From contig CAJANL010000133.1 in assembly GCA_903941105.1 (NCBI GenBank), positions 1-47,703 on the forward strand: a stretch of 47,703 bases of DNA, given 5' to 3'. This document shows, in pieces, positions 33,513 through 42,825 of this stretch. This DNA is from an uncultured Rhodospirillaceae bacterium. Lineage in GTDB: Bacteria > Pseudomonadota > Alphaproteobacteria > Rhodospirillales > Magnetospirillaceae. Numbering within the stretch: position 1 is the stretch's first letter; each line of letters starts with the position of its first letter. The position numbers and the translations under genes were made by a program. The notes under the pieces were generated by a model. The model saw only the letters and a program-made list of their open reading frames with translations, ran no database searches and was not told where the DNA came from.

Positions 33513-34367
33513 ATGGACGCCACCATCCCCCCCCTTCTCGCCCGTATCGCCGACGCGCTTGACCGCTTGGCTCCGCTGCCGCGCACCGCGACAAGCCTCG
33601 CCGAGGCCGATGCCTTCGTCTGGCATGCCGACCCCGACGGCCTGGAGCCGATCCGCAGCGTCAACCGGGTTGACATTGGATTGTTGCAGGGCATCGAGCG
33701 CCAGCGCGAGCAACTGCTGGACAACACCCGCCGTTTCGCCGCCGGTCTGCCCGCCAACAACGCCCTGTTGTGGGGGGCGCGCGGCACCGGCAAGAGCTCG
33801 CTGGTCAAGGCGGTGCACGCCACCATCAACACCTCGCAGCCGGGAACGCTGGTGCTGGTGGAGATCGCCCGCGACGACATACCCTCGCTACCGCGCTGCC
33901 TGCGTCTCCTGCGTGACTCGGGGCGGCGCTGCGTGCTGTTCTGCGACGACCTGTCGTTCGAGACCCAGGACGATGCCTACAAGTCGCTGAAGGCGGTGCT
34001 GGAGGGCGGCATCGAGGGCCGGCCGGACAACGTGGTGTTCTACGCCACCTCGAACCGCCGCCACCTGATGAGCCGCGACATGATCGACAACGAACGCTCG
34101 ACCGCCATCAATCCCGGCGAGGCGGTAGAGGAAAAGGTGTCGCTGTCCGACCGCTTCGGACTGTGGCTGGGCTTCCACCACGTGGCGCAGGACACCTATT
34201 TCGCCATCGTCGAGGGCTATGCCCGCCATTACGGCCTGGCCATCACGGTCGAGGACCTGCAGCGCGAGGCCAACGAATGGGCAGTTACCCGTGGCTCGCG
34301 CTCGGGCCGGGTGGCCTGGCAATACATTCAGGATCTGGCCGGCCGGCTGGGCACGGCGCTGAGGTGA
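33513..34367 (+). CDS. DUF815 AAA+-like ATPase
   Basis: The 284-residue cytoplasmic P-loop ATPase has Walker A in NALLWGARGTGKSSLVKA (near residue 90) and Walker B in RRCVLFCDDLSFE. A sensor-like segment follows, VVFYATSNRRHLMSRDM, and after it SDRFGLWLGFHH with the arginine and hydrophobics typical of DUF815 (COG2607). The N-terminal 60 residues are helical. The role of this family is unknown; its position next to yajC-secDF recurs in alphaproteobacteria (from memory). Its 3' end overlaps the convergent NlpD-like gene by 83 bp. Confidence 0.9.
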   Translation: MDATIPPLLARIADALDRLAPLPRTATSLAEADAFVWHADPDGLEPIRSVNRVDIGLLQGIERQREQLLDNTRRFAAGLPANNALLWGARGTGKSSLVKAVHATINTSQPGTLVLVEIARDDIPSLPRCLRLLRDSGRRCVLFCDDLSFETQDDAYKSLKAVLEGGIEGRPDNVVFYATSNRRHLMSRDMIDNERSTAINPGEAVEEKVSLSDRFGLWLGFHHVAQDTYFAIVEGYARHYGLAITVEDLQREANEWAVTRGSRSGRVAWQYIQDLAGRLGTALR

Positions 34368-35397
34368 CGTCTCCCTGGAAGAAGGCGATCGCATCCCGCA
34401 GGTAGTCCATGGGATTGACCGCATGGGTGCCGTTGCGGATCTCGAAATGCAACTGTGGCGTCGTCACATTCCCGGTGGCACCGACGGTGGCGATGGTCTG
34501 GCCGCGCTTGACCTGATCGCCCCGGCGCACCATCAACTGGTCGGCATGGGCATAGGCGGTGATCCAACCATCGGCGTGCTTGACCAGCAGCAGGTTGCCG
34601 AAGCCTTTGAGTTCGTTGCCCACATAGGCCACCACGCCATTCTCGGCCGCCTTGACCGGCGTCCCCTTGGCGGCGGCGATGTTGATGCCGTCGTTGTGCT
34701 GGCCCTTGCCGGCCAGCGGCCCGTACTCGGCCAGCAGGTCGCCCTTGAGCGGCCACATGAAGCTGCCGGCGGAGCGCGGCGGTACGGCGGGGGGCAAGGC
34801 TTCTGTCGGCGCAAAGGCGGTCTGGCCCGGCGACTGGGACGGCACCGCCGGCTCCGGTACCGCCTGGGGGCGTCCGGCGGCGATGGCCGGTGGCGGCCCG
34901 CTGCCGCGACTCCCGCCGGATGTCGCATTGGGCGAGGTGACGATGATGGCGCCACCCTGCCCTTCCGGTGCCGTGGTCGCCACCTGGGTTCCACCCGCCC
35001 CGGGAAGGCGCAGCCGCTCCCCCACCTGCAGCACATAGGGCGGCCGCTTGTTGTTGGTGGCGGCAAGGTTGGTGAAATCGACGCGATAGCGCCGGGCGAT
35101 GGCGATCAGGGTATCGCCTTTCTGCACCACATGCTCGGAGCCGCCGCCGGGCAAGCGCAGCACAGTGCCGGGAACCAGCTGGTAGGGCGCCCGCAGCCCG
35201 TTGACCTCGATGAGTTCACGCACCGTCAGGTTGTAGCGTCGCGCCACCGAATAGACGGTGTCGCCGGAATAGACGGTGACGGTGGCGGGCCGCTGCGCCT
35301 GCCCCGGCTGGCTGCGACTGACCGGCGCCCCCCGCCACGACGGCTCGCAGGCGGCCAGCAGCAGAAGAATAGCCAGATTGGGTAGGATCGCGCGCAT
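34285..35397 (-). CDS. nlpD: NlpD-like lipoprotein: two LysM domains and a degenerate LytM (M23) domain
   Basis: The 370-residue product has a lipoprotein signal (lipobox LAAC, Cys17), LysM 1 (VTVYSGDTVYSVARRYN), LysM 2 (HVVQKGDTLIAIARRYR), a Pro/Ala-rich linker and a C-terminal M23 domain. Of the zinc residues, HNDGINIAA lacks the correctly spaced HxxxD aspartate, and YAHAD has only one His of HxH, although LHFE is kept. Such degenerate LytM proteins (NlpD, EnvC) activate septal amidases instead of cutting peptidoglycan. The order surE-pcm-nlpD is as in E. coli, with a MltA-SPOR gene inserted. ATG 35397 gives the best signal peptide. Confidence 0.88.
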   Translation of the reverse strand: MRAILPNLAILLLLAACEPSWRGAPVSRSQPGQAQRPATVTVYSGDTVYSVARRYNLTVRELIEVNGLRAPYQLVPGTVLRLPGGGSEHVVQKGDTLIAIARRYRVDFTNLAATNNKRPPYVLQVGERLRLPGAGGTQVATTAPEGQGGAIIVTSPNATSGGSRGSGPPPAIAAGRPQAVPEPAVPSQSPGQTAFAPTEALPPAVPPRSAGSFMWPLKGDLLAEYGPLAGKGQHNDGINIAAAKGTPVKAAENGVVAYVGNELKGFGNLLLVKHADGWITAYAHADQLMVRRGDQVKRGQTIATVGATGNVTTPQLHFEIRNGTHAVNPMDYLRDAIAFFQGDVTSAPCPAGRPDPECIARPPGPSASHG

Positions 35398-35470
35398 GAG
35401 GCGCACTATACGCGGCCGCAAGGTGTCGGAGCAACGGGGGCGGGAGTCCTATGCGCCATGAACGCGGTCA

Positions 35471-36871
35471 TTACCGCAGCTTGGCGAGGCACTCGATGCC
35501 TCGGGCGCGCAATCCCGAGCAATATGAAACCGCCGCCGCCTCGCCGGTGAAGCCGGTCACCAGGGCGCGATACCGCGCGCCACCCTGGACGGCCACCGGC
35601 TCGACCTGTTTCGACAGTGGCGGGCCGAGCGGCAGCGGCACCACCTGATCGAGGTGCCGCTGCGCCGATTGCTCCGCCGAAAAGACACCCAGTTGGACGA
35701 AGGCTCCGGCCGGTTCCGCCGCCTTCATGGCCGGCGCCGGAGACGCTACGGCCGCGAACGGCCCCGGCGAGGCCGGGCGCCCCGCCGGGGCCTGGACCAT
35801 AAACGGACGATGCGGCAGAAGAATGTAGGTTGCCGTCTGCATCTTGAAGCGGCGCGCCTCGTCCATGGCCGCCGAACCGGCACCCATATAGTAGTCGCCC
35901 CGCGACACGCCGCGGATCTTCGAGCCGGTATCATGGGCGAACATCAGACGCTGCAGGGTCGGTTGGCCGCTGCCCTGGGCATCGAGCCAGATGGGAAGGC
36001 CATAGGGAAGGATCGAGGAATCCACCGCCATGCTGCGCCGTGGCGTCAACGGCTTTCCCATGGCCCCCCGCACCACCGAATCGCTGGAGATCACATAGTA
36101 GGTATAGCGCGGGTTGCCGTTCATGATCTTGATGGCGGCGCCGCGATCGGTTGCCGACAACTGGCGCAACTGCCCCATGGTGACGCCCAGTTCACTGGGC
36201 ATCTTCGGCGGCATTCCGTTGGTGCCTTCGGTGGCAAGATAGACCTCGCCGCCATTCGGCAGATGCAGCGACCCCGCCCCCTGGATCTGCAGGTCGAAGG
36301 CATCGACGGGATCGTCGACGCAGGCGATTTCGCGGCCCTTGAGGGCGCCGCGGCTGATCTCCTCCCGGCTGTATTCGCCGCGGGGAGGCTTGCGGTACAA
36401 CGGCGCGCTGCCGGGGGCGCAGGGCGGCATGTGACCGGCGAAACGCGGCGAGGCATAGGCGGTCAAGGTATTGCGGATCGGCGTCACCGCTCCGACGCGA
36501 TAGGGCACGAAATAGGACTCGAAATACTCGCGCGCCGCATGGTCGGGGAATGAGTGGCGGCGCTTGCACACGTCGTCCATCTCGTCGATCCGGACGCCCA
36601 AGGCGGTGCCGTCCCAGCGGTCAGGATGCCGCGAGAAATACTCGCACGAGCGACCGAAGGCCGTCAGGGCGGCCTCGAAGGTGTCGTTGCGCCATCCCGG
36701 CAGGTCGGCGAAAGTCACCTGGACCAGTTGGCCGCGCAGCGTCATGGCGGGTGACGGTGGCGTGGGGGGTAACGGCGGAGGAACGACCGTCGGCGATGCG
36801 CAGGCGGCCAAACCGCCGACCATGACCGCGGCAGCGATCCATCGCCCCATATTCATTGCCCGGGCAAACAT
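35471..36871 (-). CDS. mltA: MltA-family lytic transglycosylase lipoprotein with C-terminal SPOR domain
   Basis: The 466-residue product has a lipoprotein signal (lipobox LAAC), an MltA domain (residues about 40-370) with the 3D motif FAHDTGSKIRGVSRGDYYMGAG bearing the catalytic Asp region, and a C-terminal SPOR domain (GAFVQLGVFSAEQSAQRHLDQV to the end). It would cut glycan strands with 1,6-anhydro product formation at the outer membrane. SPOR binds denuded septal glycan, and E. coli MltA lacks it, so septal targeting is inferred here. ATG 36871 has GGGAGG close upstream; ATGs at 36856 and 36850 are alternatives. It sits between pcm and the NlpD-like gene. Confidence 0.9.
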   Translation of the reverse strand: MFARAMNMGRWIAAAVMVGGLAACASPTVVPPPLPPTPPSPAMTLRGQLVQVTFADLPGWRNDTFEAALTAFGRSCEYFSRHPDRWDGTALGVRIDEMDDVCKRRHSFPDHAAREYFESYFVPYRVGAVTPIRNTLTAYASPRFAGHMPPCAPGSAPLYRKPPRGEYSREEISRGALKGREIACVDDPVDAFDLQIQGAGSLHLPNGGEVYLATEGTNGMPPKMPSELGVTMGQLRQLSATDRGAAIKIMNGNPRYTYYVISSDSVVRGAMGKPLTPRRSMAVDSSILPYGLPIWLDAQGSGQPTLQRLMFAHDTGSKIRGVSRGDYYMGAGSAAMDEARRFKMQTATYILLPHRPFMVQAPAGRPASPGPFAAVASPAPAMKAAEPAGAFVQLGVFSAEQSAQRHLDQVVPLPLGPPLSKQVEPVAVQGGARYRALVTGFTGEAAAVSYCSGLRARGIECLAKLR

Positions 36872-36991
36872 TCGCCCTCCCGATCGACGCGCGCCATCCA
36901 CCCTTTAAGAAACCATGAATTCTAGGGTGAAAAAACTTGCCGAGGGGTTAACAGGCCGTCTGGAACGCGCAGGGCGTTCGTGCCGACGCGG

Positions 36992-37639
36992 TCAGCCTTC
37001 CGGGGGCATACCCTGGACCAAGGGCACGAACCTGACCGGCAGGAATCGCCGGACCTGCAGGCCGGTCTCCAGGCGGGTGACCTTCAGCAGCTCCTGATCG
37101 AGCCCGGCGACATCGCCCACCGGGATCACCATGATGCCGCCGACCTTGAGTTGCTCGGCCAGATCCGGCGGGATCACCGGGGCGGCGGCGGTGACGATGA
37201 TACGGTCGAAGGGGGCCTGTTCGCGCCACCCCTTCCAGCCGTCGCCGATTTTGTGGGTGATGTTGTGGATGCGCAATTGCCTAAAGCGCTCGTCCGCCTG
37301 CTTCAGCAGGCCGCGATGACGCTCGATGGTATAGAGGCGGCGGCACAGTTGGGCCAGCACCGCCGACTGGTAGCCCGAGCCGGTGCCGATCTCCAGCACC
37401 TTCATGCGCTCACCGACCTCAAGCTCCTGGGTCATCAACCCGACCACCAGAGGCTGACTGACGGTCTGGCCGCAGTCGATGGGCAGAGCCCGGTTTTCCC
37501 ATGCCTGATCGAGGAAGAGGTCGGCGACGAACAGTTCGCGCGGCGTGCGCTCGATGGCCGCCAGCACGCGGGTGTCACTGACGCCTTGCCGGCGCAGTTC
37601 CATCAGCAGGCGGATGACGCGGGGTTCGGGGGCGGCCAT
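36992..37639 (-). CDS. pcm: Protein-L-isoaspartate O-methyltransferase
   Basis: The 215-residue SAM-dependent enzyme starts repair of isoaspartyl residues in aged proteins. Features are FVADLFLDQAWENRALPIDCGQTVSQPLVVGLMTQ, the SAM loop VLEIGTGSGYQSAVLAQL, GDGWKGWREQAPFDRIIVTAAAP and the C-terminal PVRFVPLVQG. ATG 37639 follows GGAGGT by about five bases; the long frame upstream lies within surE. It starts 11 bp after the surE stop. Confidence 0.97.
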   Translation of the reverse strand: MAAPEPRVIRLLMELRRQGVSDTRVLAAIERTPRELFVADLFLDQAWENRALPIDCGQTVSQPLVVGLMTQELEVGERMKVLEIGTGSGYQSAVLAQLCRRLYTIERHRGLLKQADERFRQLRIHNITHKIGDGWKGWREQAPFDRIIVTAAAPVIPPDLAEQLKVGGIMVIPVGDVAGLDQELLKVTRLETGLQVRRFLPVRFVPLVQGMPPEG

Positions 37640-37650
37640 TCCCGACCTCC

Positions 37651-38433
37651 TCAAGCGAACACGGTTTCCAGCGCCCGCATGGTAGCATGATCGGTGAGAT
37701 CGACACACAACGGCGTCACCGCCACCGCGCCCCGGCACACCGCCTCGATGTCGGTGCCGGGCGTCGAGCGGTCCTCGGCGCGCTGGGCACCGATCCAGAC
37801 ATAGGGTTCGCCACGCGGATCCAGGCGTTCCATCAACTGGTCGCCGATCTTGCGCTTGCCCTGGCGGCAGACCTCGACCCCGCTCACCGCCGAATGCGGC
37901 ACATCTGGGAAGTTGACGTTGATCAGGACGTTCCTGCCCCAGCCCACCCGGGTGGCCCGGCGGATGATCTCGGGCGCCCAATGCTCGGCAGTGGCCCATT
38001 TGACCGCATGGTCGGGGGTGACGAACTGGCTGAAAGCCATGGCAGGCACGCCGAGAATCACCGCCTCCATGGCCGCCGCCACGGTGCCGGAATAGGTGAC
38101 GTCCTCGCCCAGATTGGCGCCGCGATTGATGCCCGACAGAATCAGATCGGGACGACGGCCCTTGATGACGTGGTTGATGCCCAACAGCACGCAATCGGTC
38201 GGGGTGCCGTCGATGGCGTAGCGCCGCCGCGATACCTGGCGCACCCGCAAGGGCCGGCGGATGGTCAGCGAATGGCCGGCGGCGCTCTGTTCGGTTTCGG
38301 GTGCCACCACCCAGACATCGCGCGAGATGGAATGGGCGATGCGCTCCAGCACCTTCAGTCCCGGCGCGTTGATGCCATCGTCGTTGGAGATCAGGATGCG
38401 GGCCGAGGCAAGATCGGGGATGGGCGGAAACAT
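37651..38433 (-). CDS. surE: 5'/3'-nucleotidase SurE
   Basis: The 260-residue metal-dependent nucleotidase/exopolyphosphatase has the N-terminal motif ILISNDDGINAPGLKVLE with the metal-binding Asp pair. APETEQSAAGHSLTI, LSGINRGANLGEDVTYSGTVAAAMEA and the C-terminal DLTDHATM follow. It starts 2 bp after the serS stop and precedes pcm by 11 bp, the conserved surE-pcm pair. Confidence 0.97.
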   Translation of the reverse strand: MFPPIPDLASARILISNDDGINAPGLKVLERIAHSISRDVWVVAPETEQSAAGHSLTIRRPLRVRQVSRRRYAIDGTPTDCVLLGINHVIKGRRPDLILSGINRGANLGEDVTYSGTVAAAMEAVILGVPAMAFSQFVTPDHAVKWATAEHWAPEIIRRATRVGWGRNVLINVNFPDVPHSAVSGVEVCRQGKRKIGDQLMERLDPRGEPYVWIGAQRAEDRSTPGTDIEAVCRGAVAVTPLCVDLTDHATMRALETVFA

Positions 38434-38435
38434 GG

Positions 38436-39704
38436 TCAGCCGATCACCTCGATGCCACCCATGTAGGGTTGCAACACCTCGGGGACGGCGACGCGACCAT
38501 CGGCCTGCTGGTAGTTCTCCAGCACCGCAACCATGGTGCGCCCCACCGCCAGGCCGGAGCCGTTGAGGGTGTGGACGAAGCGGGTGGCCTTGTCGCCGGT
38601 CCCCTTGAAGCGCGCCTTCATGCGCCGCGCCTGGAAGTCGCCGCAGTTGGAGCACGATGAAATCTCGCGGTAGCGCCCCTGCCCCGGCAGCCACACCTCG
38701 ATGTCATAGGTCTTGCGGGCGGAGAAGCCCATGTCGCCGGTGCACAGCACGATCACTCGATAGGGCAGCCCCAGCTTCTGCAACACGCTCTCGGCGCAGG
38801 CGGTCATGCGGCCATGTTCGAGCTCGGAGGCGTCGGGATGGGCGATACTGACCATCTCCACCTTGTGGAACTGGTGCTGGCGGATCATGCCACGGGTGTC
38901 CTTGCCCGCGGCACCTGCCTCCGAACGAAAACAGGGGGTCAGCGCCGCCATGCGCAACGGTAACTGCGTCTCGTCGATGATGCTGTCGGCCACCAGATTG
39001 GTCAGCGGCACCTCGGCGGTGGGGATCAGCCAATGGCCGGTGCTGGTCTTGAACAGGTCCTCGCCGAACTTGGGCAGCTGGCCGGTGCCGAAGGCGGCGC
39101 CGTCCTTGACCATCAGCGGCGGATCGATCTCGGTGTAGCCGTGCTCCAAGGTTTGCAGGTCGAGCATGAACTGGCCCAAGGCGCGCTGCAGTCGCGCCAG
39201 TTGGCCCTTCAGCACCACGAAGCGCGCCCCCGACAGGGCGGCGGCACCGTCGAAATCCATCAGCCCCAGCTTGACGCCGATGGCGTCGTGCTCCAGCGGC
39301 GGGAACTCGAACGTGCCGGGGGTGCCCCAGCGGCGCAGCTCGACGTTGTGCTCCTCGTCCGGCCCATCGGGGGCATCGTCGGCGGGGAGGTTGGGGATAG
39401 CGGCGAGAATGCCGTCGATCTCGGCGCCGACCACCTTGTCCTCTTCCTCGGCGGCGGGAATGCGCTCCTTGAGGCTCGCAACCTCGTCCATCAGGGCGCT
39501 GGCGTTGCCACCCTGCTTCTTCAACTGGCCGATCTGCTTGGAGGCCTCGTTGCGGCGGGCCTGCAGTTCCTGGAAGGCGGTCTGGGCGGCGCGGCGGCGG
39601 GCGTCGAGCGCCAGGATCTCACCGGAGCGCGGCGGCAGACCCCGGCGGGCCAGGCCGGCATCGAAGGTCTCCGGATTGTCGCGAATCGACTTGAGATCGT
39701 GCAT
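38436..39704 (-). CDS. serS: Seryl-tRNA synthetase
   Basis: The 422-residue class II synthetase has an N-terminal antiparallel coiled-coil arm (about residues 30-105, [28 protein letters not shown]) that binds the tRNA long arm. The catalytic core has motif 2 ([30 protein letters not shown]) and motif 3 ([19 protein letters not shown]). Length is normal. It is downstream of tatC by 91 bp and 2 bp before surE. Confidence 0.98.
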   Translation of the reverse strand: MHDLKSIRDNPETFDAGLARRGLPPRSGEILALDARRRAAQTAFQELQARRNEASKQIGQLKKQGGNASALMDEVASLKERIPAAEEEDKVVGAEIDGILAAIPNLPADDAPDGPDEEHNVELRRWGTPGTFEFPPLEHDAIGVKLGLMDFDGAAALSGARFVVLKGQLARLQRALGQFMLDLQTLEHGYTEIDPPLMVKDGAAFGTGQLPKFGEDLFKTSTGHWLIPTAEVPLTNLVADSIIDETQLPLRMAALTPCFRSEAGAAGKDTRGMIRQHQFHKVEMVSIAHPDASELEHGRMTACAESVLQKLGLPYRVIVLCTGDMGFSARKTYDIEVWLPGQGRYREISSCSNCGDFQARRMKARFKGTGDKATRFVHTLNGSGLAVGRTMVAVLENYQQADGRVAVPEVLQPYMGGIEVIG

Positions 39705-39770
39705 GGGAAAGGCTTCCGAAAGAGCGGGATGGGTCGCTTATAAGCCGGGCCGGCGGGGTTGTCGAGGGGG

Positions 39771-39791
39771 CGGGCGGGACACCCGCACTCC
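39771..39791. repeat. GC-rich imperfect palindrome between tatC and serS
   Basis: On the minus strand it reads GGAGTGCGGGTGTCCCGC then CCG, closely matching the core of the hairpin at 9842-9872 (GGAGCGCGGGCGTCCCGTCC). It begins 4 bp after the tatC stop. It looks like a second copy of a dispersed intergenic element. Confidence 0.45.
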
Positions 39792-39795
39792 ATAC

Positions 39796-40617
39796 CTAAC
39801 CGTTGAAGTCGGTGTCGTCCAGGGCGGCCTCGGCGGCCTTTTCGTCGGCGGCTTCGTTTTCGGCGCGCTTCTTCTCGGCCCAGCGCGACGAGATGATGCC
39901 CAGCTCGTAGAGCAGCACCATGGGGATCGCCAGCGATATCTGGCTGATGACGTCGGGCGGGGTGACGACGGCGGCGAAGACGAAGACGCCGACGATGGCG
40001 AAGCGGCGCTTTTCCGCCAGGGTCTGCGCGCTGACGATGCCGACGCGGGCCAGCAGGGTCAGCAGCACCGGCAACTGGAAGGCCAGGCCGAAGGCGAAGA
40101 TCAGGGTCATCACCAGCGAGAGGTACTCGCCGATCTTGGCTTCCAGTTGGATGGGCAGCCCGCCCTCGGTGGCTTCGAAGGACAGGAAGAACTTCCAGGC
40201 CATGGGCATGATGATGAAATAGACCAGCGACGCCCCCATGGCGAACAGCACCGGGGTGGCTACCAGGAAGGGCGCGAAGGCGCTTTTCTCGTGCTTGTAG
40301 AGGCCCGGGGCCACGAAGGCCCACAGCTGCGCCGCCCAGACGGGGAAGCAGACGAAGGCGGCGGCGAAGGCCGACACCTTCATATGGACGAAGAAGGCCT
40401 CGGTCAGCGCGGTGTAGATCATGCGGCGCTCGCCGCCCAGCTCGGTCAGGATGCTGGCCAGCGGCCGCACCAGAAAGCCGTAGATGTCCTGCGAGAAGTA
40501 GTAGCAGCCGAGGAAGGCGCCGATGAACGCCACCGCCGACCACACCAGCCGGCGGCGCAGCTCGATCAGGTGTTCGAGCAGCGGCATGGTTTTGTCTTCG
40601 GCGGCCTGATCGGTCAT
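39796..40617 (-). CDS. tatC: Sec-independent protein translocase TatC
   Basis: The 273-residue inner-membrane protein is the twin-arginine signal receptor. It opens with the conserved cytoplasmic MPLLEHLIELRRRLVWS and has six TM segments, the periplasmic loop with FVCFPVWAAQLWAFVAPGLYKHEK, and VVTPPDVISQISLAIPMVLLYELGI. The C-tail is long and charged (AENEAADEKAAEAALDDTD). It follows tatB by 4 bp. Confidence 0.98.
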   Translation of the reverse strand: MTDQAAEDKTMPLLEHLIELRRRLVWSAVAFIGAFLGCYYFSQDIYGFLVRPLASILTELGGERRMIYTALTEAFFVHMKVSAFAAAFVCFPVWAAQLWAFVAPGLYKHEKSAFAPFLVATPVLFAMGASLVYFIIMPMAWKFFLSFEATEGGLPIQLEAKIGEYLSLVMTLIFAFGLAFQLPVLLTLLARVGIVSAQTLAEKRRFAIVGVFVFAAVVTPPDVISQISLAIPMVLLYELGIISSRWAEKKRAENEAADEKAAEAALDDTDFNG

Positions 40618-40621
40618 AAAC

Positions 40622-40996
40622 TCACGGCTCGGGCGGTTTGGGCGGGTTTTCGAGGGCCAGCGCTTCCGGCTCGGGGGCGGCCGGCGTTGCCGAATCGAGG
40701 TCGAGCGGCGGCACTTCCATCTGCTTGGCCAACTCGCCGGTGGGATCGATGGCCTTCTCGACTTCGAGCTTGAGCAGGTTGGGATCGGTGGCGGTCTGCA
40801 CCTGCTTCTTGATGTCGGCCAGCTCGGATTCCCGCACCATGTCGTCGATGCCGCTCTGGAACTCGGACGCCATCTCGCGCGCCTTGCGCGTCCAGCGTCC
40901 GAGCTGGCGTAGCACCGCCGGCAGGTCCTTGGGTCCGATGACGATCAGGCTGACCACTGCGATCAGCGCCATTTCGTCCCAGCCGACGTCGAACAT
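40622..40996 (-). CDS. tatB: Sec-independent protein translocase TatB
   Basis: The 124-residue TatB has the N-terminal MFDVGWDEMALIAVVSLIVIGPKDLP, with the TM helix and Gly-Pro hinge that set TatB apart from TatA. An amphipathic helix (VLRQLGRWTRKAREMASEFQ) and an acidic, Pro-rich tail follow. It lies 10 bp after tatA and 4 bp before tatC. Confidence 0.96.
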   Translation of the reverse strand: MFDVGWDEMALIAVVSLIVIGPKDLPAVLRQLGRWTRKAREMASEFQSGIDDMVRESELADIKKQVQTATDPNLLKLEVEKAIDPTGELAKQMEVPPLDLDSATPAAPEPEALALENPPKPPEP

Positions 40997-41006
40997 CCTC
41001 GACTAC

Positions 41007-41270
41007 TCAGGTCTTGGCGACGGTGTCGCGGCTCTCGCCAGCAGGCTTGGCGGCCTCGCCCTCGATGACGCGGGCCTGCGGCGCGGCTGCTGCAGCGGCG
41101 GCCGGAGCCGGAGCCGGGGCCGAAGCCTCCTCGTCTTCCTTGAGGCCGTGCTTGAACGCCTTGACGCCCTTGGCCATGTCGCCCATCAGCTTCGGGATCT
41201 TGTTGGCGCCGAACAGCAGCAACACGATGACGAGGACGATGAGCCAGTGGCCGATGCTCCAACTACCCAT
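41007..41270 (-). CDS. tatA: Sec-independent protein translocase TatA
   Basis: The 87-residue pore-forming subunit has a short N-terminal TM helix ([30 protein letters not shown]) with the FG hinge and an amphipathic helix. An Ala-rich tail contains a run of alternating Pro and Ala codons. GGGAGA precedes the ATG. About 113 bp separate it from scpB; the tat genes may have an additional promoter there. Confidence 0.96.
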   Translation of the reverse strand: MGSWSIGHWLIVLVIVLLLFGANKIPKLMGDMAKGVKAFKHGLKEDEEASAPAPAPAAAAAAAPQARVIEGEAAKPAGESRDTVAKT

Positions 41271-41383
41271 ACCGCTTGTCTCCCTGCGGAAAAAACCATT
41301 CAGCCCCGGATTGGCCGCGGATCATCGCAAATAGGGCGCGCCGCCGCAATGGCCGTGCTGAATGAATTATCCCGAATGGTCGG

Positions 41384-42028
41384 CTACTCGCCCAACCCCA
41401 GCATTTGCTCGTCGTCCAGAGGCTCGGGATCGAGCTCGTCCTCGGTGTCGAACAGCAATCCGTCGACGGCGCGATTGCCGTAGGCGTCGGCGGCGGGGCG
41501 GGCGTCGATCATGCCGGTGGCCTTCAATTCCTCCAGCCCCGGCAGGTCGTCGAGCCCGGACAGGCCGAAATGATCGAGGAAGGCGTCGGTGGTGCACCAG
41601 GTCAGCGGCCGTCCCGGCGTGCGCCGGCGCCCCTTGGGACGCACCCAGCCGGCGGCGAACAGGGTGTCGAGCGTGCCCTTGGACAGCCCGACCCCCCTCA
41701 CCTCCTCGATCTCGGCCCGGGTCACCGGCTGGTGGTAGGCGATGATGGCCAGGGTCTCGACGGCGGCGCGCGACAGCCGGCGCTGCTGGGTAGTCTCGAC
41801 GGTGAGCGAGGCCGCCAGATCAGCGGCGGTGCGGAAGGCCCATTTGCCCTCGCGATGCACCAGGTTGACACCGCGCAGGGCATAGTGCCGCTGCAATTCA
41901 TCCAGCAATTCCCGCACGTTGACGCCTTCCGGTAGCCGCGTTGCCAGGGCGCCCTCGTCAACCGGCGCCGCCGAAGCGAACAGCAGGGCTTCCAGCAGGC
42001 GGAGGTGTGAACTCCTTTCTTCCGACAT
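41384..42028 (-). CDS. scpB: Segregation and condensation protein B
   Basis: The 214-residue ScpB forms the SMC-ScpAB condensin with ScpA. It has tandem winged helices: LRLLEALLFASAAPVDEGALATRLPEGVNVRELLDELQ and SRAAVETLAIIAYHQPVTRAEIEEVRGVGLSKGTLDTLFAAGWV. An acidic C-tail follows. Its ATG shares one base with the scpA stop (TGATG), so translation is coupled. No smc gene is in the window. Confidence 0.96.
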   Translation of the reverse strand: MSEERSSHLRLLEALLFASAAPVDEGALATRLPEGVNVRELLDELQRHYALRGVNLVHREGKWAFRTAADLAASLTVETTQQRRLSRAAVETLAIIAYHQPVTRAEIEEVRGVGLSKGTLDTLFAAGWVRPKGRRRTPGRPLTWCTTDAFLDHFGLSGLDDLPGLEELKATGMIDARPAADAYGNRAVDGLLFDTEDELDPEPLDDEQMLGLGE

Positions 42029-42822
42029 CACTCGTCCCCCCCTGCCCCACGCACATAGATCGGTGAATAGGCCCCGCCGTCCTGGCGCAGGGTGATCTTG
42101 CCCTGCTTGGCCAGCTCCAGCGCGGCAACGAAGGTGGAGGCCATGGCGGATTTCATCTTCAGCGGGTCCCCCTCGAAGGCCGGTAGATAGGCCGACAGCA
42201 CCGACCAGTCGGGCATCCCGCCCAGCAGCCGCTGCAGCCGCTGCAGGGCGTCGTCCACCGAATAGAGGTCGGGGGCCTCGATGGTCAGGGTGTGCACCGA
42301 CGTGCGCACCACATGGTCGGCATAGCATTTCAGCAGCTCGTAGAGGCTGACGTCGTAGAGCGGCCGGTTGATTACCTCCAGCCCCTCGGGCTCGCCCCGG
42401 GCGAAGACGTCGCGGCCCAGCAGCGGGCGGCCGAACAGGCGGTTGCCCACCTGCTGCATGGCCTCCAGCCGACGCAGGCGGAAGGCCAGCACCTCGGCCA
42501 TCTCGGCCGGCGACAGTTCATCCTCCGGCTCCTTCTCGGGCTCGGGCAGCAGCAGGCGCGACTTGAGATAGGCCAGCCAGGCAGCCATCACCAGGTATTC
42601 CGCCGCCAGATCGAGCTGCTGGGCGCGGACGCGCTGCACGAACGCCAAATACTGATCGGCCAGCTTCAGGATCGAGATATGTGTGAGGTCGACCTTCTGG
42701 TCACGCGCCAGTTGCAGCAGCACGTCGAGCGGGCCTTCCCAACCCTCCAGGTCGACCACCAGGGTATCGTGCTCCGGCCTGCCCGGCGGCCTCTCGTCGG
42801 CCTGGAAAACGTCCCCCTGCAT
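42028..42822 (-). CDS. scpA: Segregation and condensation protein A
   Basis: The 264-residue kleisin bridges SMC heads. The N-terminal helix-turn-helix segment VDLEGWEGPLDVLLQLARDQKVDLTHISILKLADQYL and the LAAEYLVMAAWLAYLKSRLLLPEPE helix are diagnostic. A C-terminal winged helix follows, with VAALELAKQGKITLRQDGGAYSPIYVR. It lies 3 bp after the M50 protease gene. Confidence 0.96.
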   Translation of the reverse strand: MQGDVFQADERPPGRPEHDTLVVDLEGWEGPLDVLLQLARDQKVDLTHISILKLADQYLAFVQRVRAQQLDLAAEYLVMAAWLAYLKSRLLLPEPEKEPEDELSPAEMAEVLAFRLRRLEAMQQVGNRLFGRPLLGRDVFARGEPEGLEVINRPLYDVSLYELLKCYADHVVRTSVHTLTIEAPDLYSVDDALQRLQRLLGGMPDWSVLSAYLPAFEGDPLKMKSAMASTFVAALELAKQGKITLRQDGGAYSPIYVRGAGGDE

Positions 42823-42825
42823 CGG

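Noticed and set aside
34285-35397. Active M23 endopeptidase
   Set aside because: Two zinc-ligand positions of the LytM motifs are changed, so an activator (NlpD-like) role fits better.
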